Positions 59,947 to 64,000 of a stretch of DNA of 64,000 bases are shown here, one piece after another. The notes under the pieces were generated by a model. The model had not been told where the DNA came from and did no database searches. It saw only the letters and a list, made by a program, of their open reading frames with translations. The translations under genes and the position numbers were made by a program. The stretch covers positions 62,001-126,000 of the forward strand of contig CAVRZO010000006.1 of the NCBI GenBank assembly GCA_963725615.1, written 5' to 3'. How positions within the stretch are numbered: the first letter of the stretch is position 1; each line of letters opens with the position of its first letter. This DNA comes from JAIQFF01 sp963725615 (lineage in GTDB: Bacteria; Acidobacteriota; Terriglobia; Terriglobales; Acidobacteriaceae).

Positions 59947-61101
59947 ATGTACTCCGTCCCCAAACTCAAGAGCTTCTCCGAGGCAGCCCTGGACAAAGCG
60001 GCCGAGAAGCTGTTGGCTGCGCTGAAGCAGGAGGCCGCGGCAGTCAAGAGCGAGTCCGACTGGAAGGCCTTTCGCGATCGCTGGATGGCACGCAAGAACG
60101 GTGTGCTCACAGAGATCAACGATCTCTGGCTGAAGGCGGCACCGAAAGAAGCGAAGCGCGAGGTGGGGCAGCGGGTCAACGAACTCAAGGCCACTGTTAC
60201 ACAGGCCGTGGACAAATCCCGGCCCGGGGCCGCGACAGCAGTCATCCGATCTGGGGTGAGCGTTAAGGCCTCGCTCGGAACGGTCGCCGCGACTGCGGCC
60301 AGGCCCGATGCGCTCGACATTACGCTCCCCGGCCACCGGCGCCACCTCGGCTCCGAGCATCCCGTGATCAAGACGATGAACGAGATCGTCTCCGTCTTCC
60401 GCAATCTGGGTTATTCGGTTCAGGAAGGGCCGGTCATCGAGACCGACTACTACAACTTCGAGGCGCTGAATTTTCCGCCTAACCATCCGGCGCGCGATAC
60501 CCAGGACACCCTGTTCATCGCTGGCCAGGAAACAAAGCCGCAGCGCGATCGCCTGCTGCTGCGCACTCATACATCGCCGGTGCAGATTCGCACCATGGAA
60601 AACATGAAGCCGCCGGTCAGGATTGTGATTCCGGGCAAAGTGCACCGCAACGATCCTCCCGACGCCAGCCATTCCCCAATGTTTCATCAAGTCGAAGGGC
60701 TGGCGGTCGACACGAACATTACGTTCTGCGATTTGAAGGGAACGCTCGACCACGCCATGAAAGCTCTGTTCGGATCGAGTGTGAAGACCAGCTTCCGTCC
60801 TTCGTTTTTTCCGTTCACCGAGCCTAGCGCGGAAATGATGGTGTCTTGTTTCATCTGTGGAGGCAGCGGCAAACGCGGCTCCGAGCCCTGCCGTCCCTGC
60901 AAGCAGACGGGATGGATCGAGATTCTCGGCTGCGGCATGGTGGATCCGAACGTCTACGGCTTCGTGGACTACGATCCCAAGAAAGTCAGCGGCTTCGCTT
61001 TCGGCATGGGAGCCGACCGCATCGCCATTCTGAAATATGGGGTCGACGATATTCAGTTGTTCTTCAACGGAGATGTGAGGTTCCTGGAACAGTTTGGGTG
61101 A
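59947..61101 (+). CDS. pheS: Phenylalanyl-tRNA synthetase alpha subunit
   Basis: 384 residues (about 40 more than E. coli). N-terminal coiled-coil region, then the class II core with H-P-V-I-K-T-M-N-E-I, motif 2 F-R-N-L-G-Y and R-T-H-T-S-P-V-Q-I-R, F-H-Q-V-E-G-L, and motif 3 G-F-A-F-G-M-G-A-D-R. A Cys-rich stretch C-F-I-C-G-G-S-G-K-R ... C-R-P-C sits before motif 3 and may bind zinc. A heptamer array begins 3 nt after its stop. Confidence 0.94.
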   Translation: MYSVPKLKSFSEAALDKAAEKLLAALKQEAAAVKSESDWKAFRDRWMARKNGVLTEINDLWLKAAPKEAKREVGQRVNELKATVTQAVDKSRPGAATAVIRSGVSVKASLGTVAATAARPDALDITLPGHRRHLGSEHPVIKTMNEIVSVFRNLGYSVQEGPVIETDYYNFEALNFPPNHPARDTQDTLFIAGQETKPQRDRLLLRTHTSPVQIRTMENMKPPVRIVIPGKVHRNDPPDASHSPMFHQVEGLAVDTNITFCDLKGTLDHAMKALFGSSVKTSFRPSFFPFTEPSAEMMVSCFICGGSGKRGSEPCRPCKQTGWIEILGCGMVDPNVYGFVDYDPKKVSGFAFGMGADRIAILKYGVDDIQLFFNGDVRFLEQFG

Positions 61102-61104
61102 GGC

Positions 61105-61132
61105 AGTCGTCGGTCGTCGGTCGTTAGTCGTC
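61105..61132. repeat. Heptamer array AGTCGTC/GGTCGTC/GGTCGTT/AGTCGTC
   Basis: Four contiguous 7-nt units starting 3 nt after the pheS stop. Read on the other strand they are GACGACT, AACGACC, GACGACC, GACGACT, the same family as 29358 and 56051. Confidence 0.82.
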
Positions 61133-61161
61133 GGCCTCCTTCCCTCACTTCGAGAAATGCG

Positions 61162-61602
61162 ATGACACTGGAGGAGCTCGAAAAGAGGTTGCCGAATGGG
61201 TTGCATGATTCACGAGTCAGTCGAATCGCGATTGACTACGACCAGCGAAAATTGATTCTGGATATTGACGTCTGGGTGGGAGATATGAACCGTGATGCAC
61301 GCGAGCAACGAGAAACATATAAGCGTGGTCAGGTTCTAATCTCTGGGCTGGTTTTTACCGTGATGGAACCTTCTGATCCGAGATATCCGTTTTCGACTGC
61401 AACCCGACTGACCATTGCCGGTTGCGATATGAGCAAGAATCTTTCTGCCGAATTGAAGAGCTCACTGTCGGCTGACACATTCTTTCGGAGCCTCTGGGTG
61501 AACGAGTGGAATGCGTTCATCCACATTGCGGCGAAAAACGCCGAACTGAAATGGCTGGACGGCTCCGGTGCTCAAGGCTCCGCGCCAGAGGCTAGGAGCT
61601 AG
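61162..61602 (+). CDS. Orphan protein inserted between pheS and pheT
   Basis: 146 residues starting M-T-L-E-E-L-E-K-R-L-P-N-G-L-H-D-S-R-V-S-R-I-A-I-D-Y, with alternating charged/hydrophobic strands and a compact soluble look. No signal or membrane segment. Its last codons and the stop lie inside a heptamer array (61588-61615). The family is not recognised; immunity-type proteins can look like this, but there is no toxin nearby. Its codon use is less G+C-rich than pheS and pheT, which suggests insertion. Confidence 0.65.
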   Translation: MTLEELEKRLPNGLHDSRVSRIAIDYDQRKLILDIDVWVGDMNRDAREQRETYKRGQVLISGLVFTVMEPSDPRYPFSTATRLTIAGCDMSKNLSAELKSSLSADTFFRSLWVNEWNAFIHIAAKNAELKWLDGSGAQGSAPEARS

Positions 61603-61615
61603 AAGCCAGAAGCCA
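61588..61615. repeat. Heptamer array GAGGCTA/GGAGCTA/GAAGCCA/GAAGCCA
   Basis: Four contiguous 7-nt units that overlap the stop of the orphan gene and end 2 nt before the pheT ATG. Confidence 0.82.
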
Positions 61616-61617
61616 CA

Positions 61618-63654
61618 ATGAAACTTTCCCCTGCATGGCTGCGTGAGTTCGTGGACGCCGAGGTGGACGACCGCCGCCTGGCGCAGGACCTTACGTCGGT
61701 TGGAATTGCAGTTGAAAGTATCAGCGGCGAGGGAAAGACTGCTGTCTTCGAAATGGAGATTGGCACCAACCGCCCTGACGCCATGAATCATTACGGCGTC
61801 GCCCGTGAAGCGGCCGTGATCTACAACCTGCCGCTGCGGGCTTTCGACATCAAGCTGCCGGCGGCGCAGGGCAAGCCTGACTTCATCGTCGAAATCGCGG
61901 ACCGTGACGGCTGCGCCCGTTACACGGCTCGCATCATTCGCGATGTGAGTATCAAACCATCTCCCGACGCGATCGCGAAACGGCTGATGCTGGTCGACCA
62001 GCGGCCCATCAACAACGCCGCCGATGCCACGAACTACACGCTGGGGGAGATGGGGCATCCTACGCACGTCTTTGATCTCGACCTGCTCCAGGGCGGGAAA
62101 ATTCTGGTGCGGCGGGCGTTCAGCGGCGAGATCCTGAAAACGCTGGACGGCGTGGAGCGCAAGCTTACACCGGAAGATCTGGTCATCGCCGATGCGGTAA
62201 AGCCGGTCGCTCTGGCCGGGGTCATGGGCGGATTTGACACCATGATTACCGACAAGACTCGCAACATTCTGATCGAGGCCGCCTGGTTTGATCCCGCCAA
62301 CGTCCGCAAGAGTGCGCGACGACACGGGTTGCACACCGATGCCTCCCATCGCTTCGAGCGCGGCGCCGACTTCGAGGCCACCACCAAGGCGTGCGACCGG
62401 GTGGCTGCACTCGTTCTTGAAACGGCCGGAGGCAAGCTGGCCGGCGGTGCCATCGACACGGTCGCGCGTGAAGTGGATCTGGCTCCGGTGGCTCTGCGTC
62501 TTTCCGAAGTTCACCGCATTCTGGGTGAGAAGCTGGAGACCAACGAAATTTTCCGGATTCTCCAGCAACTGGGCTTCGAGCTGATGCCGGAGCGAGGCGG
62601 GGACCCGGATTTCACCGTCCACATTCCCAGCTGGCGGCTGGATGTGGAACGCGAAATTGATCTGGTTGAAGAGATCGCGCGCCTGCATGGCTTCGACAAA
62701 TTCCCCAACACTCTGCCCGCGTATGCCGGCGCAGTGGTGGAGGCCCTGGACGCCGAAAAGGACAGCAAGCTGCGCAGCGCGCTGCTCGCGCTGGGTTACG
62801 ACGAAGCGGTGTCGCTGACGTTCATCTCGCACGATGATGCCGAAACATTCTCCTCGGCCCGGCTAATTGAACTGGCCAATCCGCAGAGCGAAGAGGCATC
62901 GGTCATGCGCAGTTCACTAGTACCCGGCATGCTGAACATGCTGGCGTACAACCTCAATCGCGGTGCGGACAACGTGCGCCTGTTCGAAGCGGGCAGCATT
63001 TTCGAAGCGACAGGAACCGCGACGGTTGAGCCCAAACGCATTTCCATGGGCGCCACCTCACCGCCCTTGCAAAAAACGCACGGATGGGGCGCCCACGATG
63101 GAGGGTTCTTCGATCTGAAGGGCGATGTGGACAATTTGCTGCACGCCTTTGAACATAGATCGTTGAAGTACGATGCGCAGACCGCGGACTACTACTACCC
63201 TGGACGCTCGGCGCGAGCCCTGATGGATGGCTCTCTGGTAGCTCAGTTTGGACAGCTCCATCCCGAGATCGCCACCGCCCGCAAACTGCGACAGAACGTT
63301 TTTATTGCTGAAATTTATCTCGACCGGCTCTACCGGCAGGGTCTGCGTGCAGTCCGTTACCAGCCTTTGCCGCGCTATCCGGCAGTGGAACGGGATTTTT
63401 CATGTGTCTTCGACGATGGAGTGACCTTCGAGAAGATTCAAGAGACTGTCATTGGACTCAGCCTGTCTCAGTTGCGCAGCTTTGTTCCGGTAGAGATTTT
63501 CCGCGGGGGCAACGTTTCCGCTGGCCAGTATTCGCTGCTTCTACGCGCCCGCTTTCAATCATCCGAACGTACGCTGCGGGAAGATGAAGTGGCAGAGTGG
63601 TCGGCGCAAATCATCACAGCACTCGAGGGCTTGGGCGGAAAACTCCGGGCGTAA
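61618..63654 (+). CDS. pheT: Phenylalanyl-tRNA synthetase beta subunit, short form
   Basis: 678 residues from the ATG at 61618, against ~800 for E. coli. It starts M-K-L-S-P-A-W-L-R-E-F-V and moves straight from the first ~40 residues to G-T-N-R-P-D-A-M-N-H-Y-G-V-A-R-E, so the EMAP/OB tRNA-binding domain is missing. B3/B4 editing (P-T-H-V-F-D-L-D), B5 and the catalytic-like core are present, and the C-terminus (F-Q-S-S-E-R-T-L-R-E-D-E) is a complete FDX-ACB domain. The ATG has a heptamer array (GAAGCCA) instead of a clear RBS. Confidence 0.93.
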   Translation: MKLSPAWLREFVDAEVDDRRLAQDLTSVGIAVESISGEGKTAVFEMEIGTNRPDAMNHYGVAREAAVIYNLPLRAFDIKLPAAQGKPDFIVEIADRDGCARYTARIIRDVSIKPSPDAIAKRLMLVDQRPINNAADATNYTLGEMGHPTHVFDLDLLQGGKILVRRAFSGEILKTLDGVERKLTPEDLVIADAVKPVALAGVMGGFDTMITDKTRNILIEAAWFDPANVRKSARRHGLHTDASHRFERGADFEATTKACDRVAALVLETAGGKLAGGAIDTVAREVDLAPVALRLSEVHRILGEKLETNEIFRILQQLGFELMPERGGDPDFTVHIPSWRLDVEREIDLVEEIARLHGFDKFPNTLPAYAGAVVEALDAEKDSKLRSALLALGYDEAVSLTFISHDDAETFSSARLIELANPQSEEASVMRSSLVPGMLNMLAYNLNRGADNVRLFEAGSIFEATGTATVEPKRISMGATSPPLQKTHGWGAHDGGFFDLKGDVDNLLHAFEHRSLKYDAQTADYYYPGRSARALMDGSLVAQFGQLHPEIATARKLRQNVFIAEIYLDRLYRQGLRAVRYQPLPRYPAVERDFSCVFDDGVTFEKIQETVIGLSLSQLRSFVPVEIFRGGNVSAGQYSLLLRARFQSSERTLREDEVAEWSAQIITALEGLGGKLRA

Positions 63655-63728
63655 GCTGGCCCAGAACACGGGGTACACTACTGGCGTTTTTTCAAGGCTT
63701 GGAGATGCTGTCTGTAGTGCTGGGTAAG

Positions 63729-64000
63729 ATGAAAAGCTCTTGGTTCGCTCTACTCGCTGGATCGCTGCTCCTCATCATCATCGTTCCGACTTTCGCCCAG
63801 CCACCTGCGGCGCGTCAACGTCCGCCCGACGGTGGGACACGCGAGGTTCTGGTCAGTATTCTGATTCCATCGATACCCAACGCTCCGTTTAGCGCCACAG
63901 TGTCCACCGAATCCGTTCGCATGCTGGCCGATGGCGGCAGAATTACACTTGTGAATCACAGGGCCATCGCGCGTGACGGCGCCGGCCGCATTTTTCAGGA
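63729..64000 (+). CDS. Secreted protein of unknown function (partial, runs off the window)
   Basis: The frame is open to the window end. From the ATG at 63729 it starts M-K-S-S-W-F-A-L-L-A-G-S-L-L-L-I-I-I-V-P-T-F-A-Q, a signal peptide. The mature part has P-N-A-P-F-S-A-T-V-S-T-E-S-V-R-M-L-A-D-G-G-R-I-T-L-V-N-H-R-A-I-A-R-D, which resembles a family of acidobacterial secreted proteins. An in-frame ATG at 63705 is an alternative start. The rest lies outside. Confidence 0.7.
   Translation, partial: MKSSWFALLAGSLLLIIIVPTFAQPPAARQRPPDGGTREVLVSILIPSIPNAPFSATVSTESVRMLADGGRITLVNHRAIARDGAGRIFQ

Noticed and set aside
59914..61206. 430-codon minus-strand frame inside pheS
   Set aside because: Antisense to the conserved PheS core; no motif or RBS.
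61462..62832. 456-codon minus-strand frame inside pheT
   Set aside because: Antisense to PheT motifs; composition-driven.
1..64000. CRISPR arrays, prophage, integrative elements
   Set aside because: No direct repeats with regular unique spacers, no cas, integrase or phage structural genes; the direct repeats present have a 7-nt period and no spacers.

Overview
The window looks like a chromosomal segment of an acidobacterium (class Terriglobia, Koribacter/Korobacter-like). This is inferred from high G+C, several soluble and membrane Ser/Thr kinases with PEGA or TPR domains, an Oar-like carboxypeptidase-regulatory TonB receptor, acidobacterial-type small secreted proteins, and many dispersed palindromes. 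No 16S rRNA or complete tRNA gene is present, so the assignment rests on gene content only.

Layout. 1-4.7 kb: a gene end, an acyltransferase-like membrane protein, LarE, a DsbA-like oxidoreductase and a SurA-like foldase. 4.8-7 kb: split biotin carboxylase / biotin carrier. 7-16.6 kb (minus strand): a long envelope and secretion cluster, map - tgt - yajC - secD - secF - tonB - exbB - exbD - exbD - TPR lipoprotein. 16.6-20.2 kb: small membrane proteins, a YycJ-type MBL hydrolase and a 3-hydroxyacyl-CoA dehydrogenase. 20.3-29.3 kb: a secreted Asp/His/Arg-rich protein, a PEGA pseudokinase, a universal stress protein with a CRP-like site and a P-type ATPase remnant, a solute:sodium symporter and a YciI-like protein. 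29.5-34 kb: a MacAB-type efflux operon. 34-37.8 kb: a RAYT transposase with its REP palindromes, a winged-helix protein and a PilZ-TonB fusion. 37.8-44 kb: mutL, an AlkZ-like protein, an M13 peptidase and cmk. 44-54.2 kb: a kinase-PEGA-FGE-hydrolase fusion, a VWA protein, DinB, a kinase/TPR pair and a TonB receptor with an internal deletion. 54.3-57.9 kb: rpsU, a zinc ribbon protein, disrupted mtaB, an HhH lipoprotein and DUF4197. 58-63.7 kb: infC-rpmI-rplT-pheS-(orphan)-pheT.

The most unusual feature is the repeat load. Two classes stand out: (i) composite double-hairpin palindromes, several lying in frame inside tgt, mutL and a TPR protein; (ii) arrays with a strict 7-bp period at about nine loci, mostly at gene ends, two of them inside mtaB. 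Several genes (secD, mtaB, the TonB receptor, the kinase/TPR pair) are broken or split, and a tRNA 5' half runs directly into rpsU. Some of these breaks could be assembly errors if this is a metagenome-derived genome, and each needs a read-level check.
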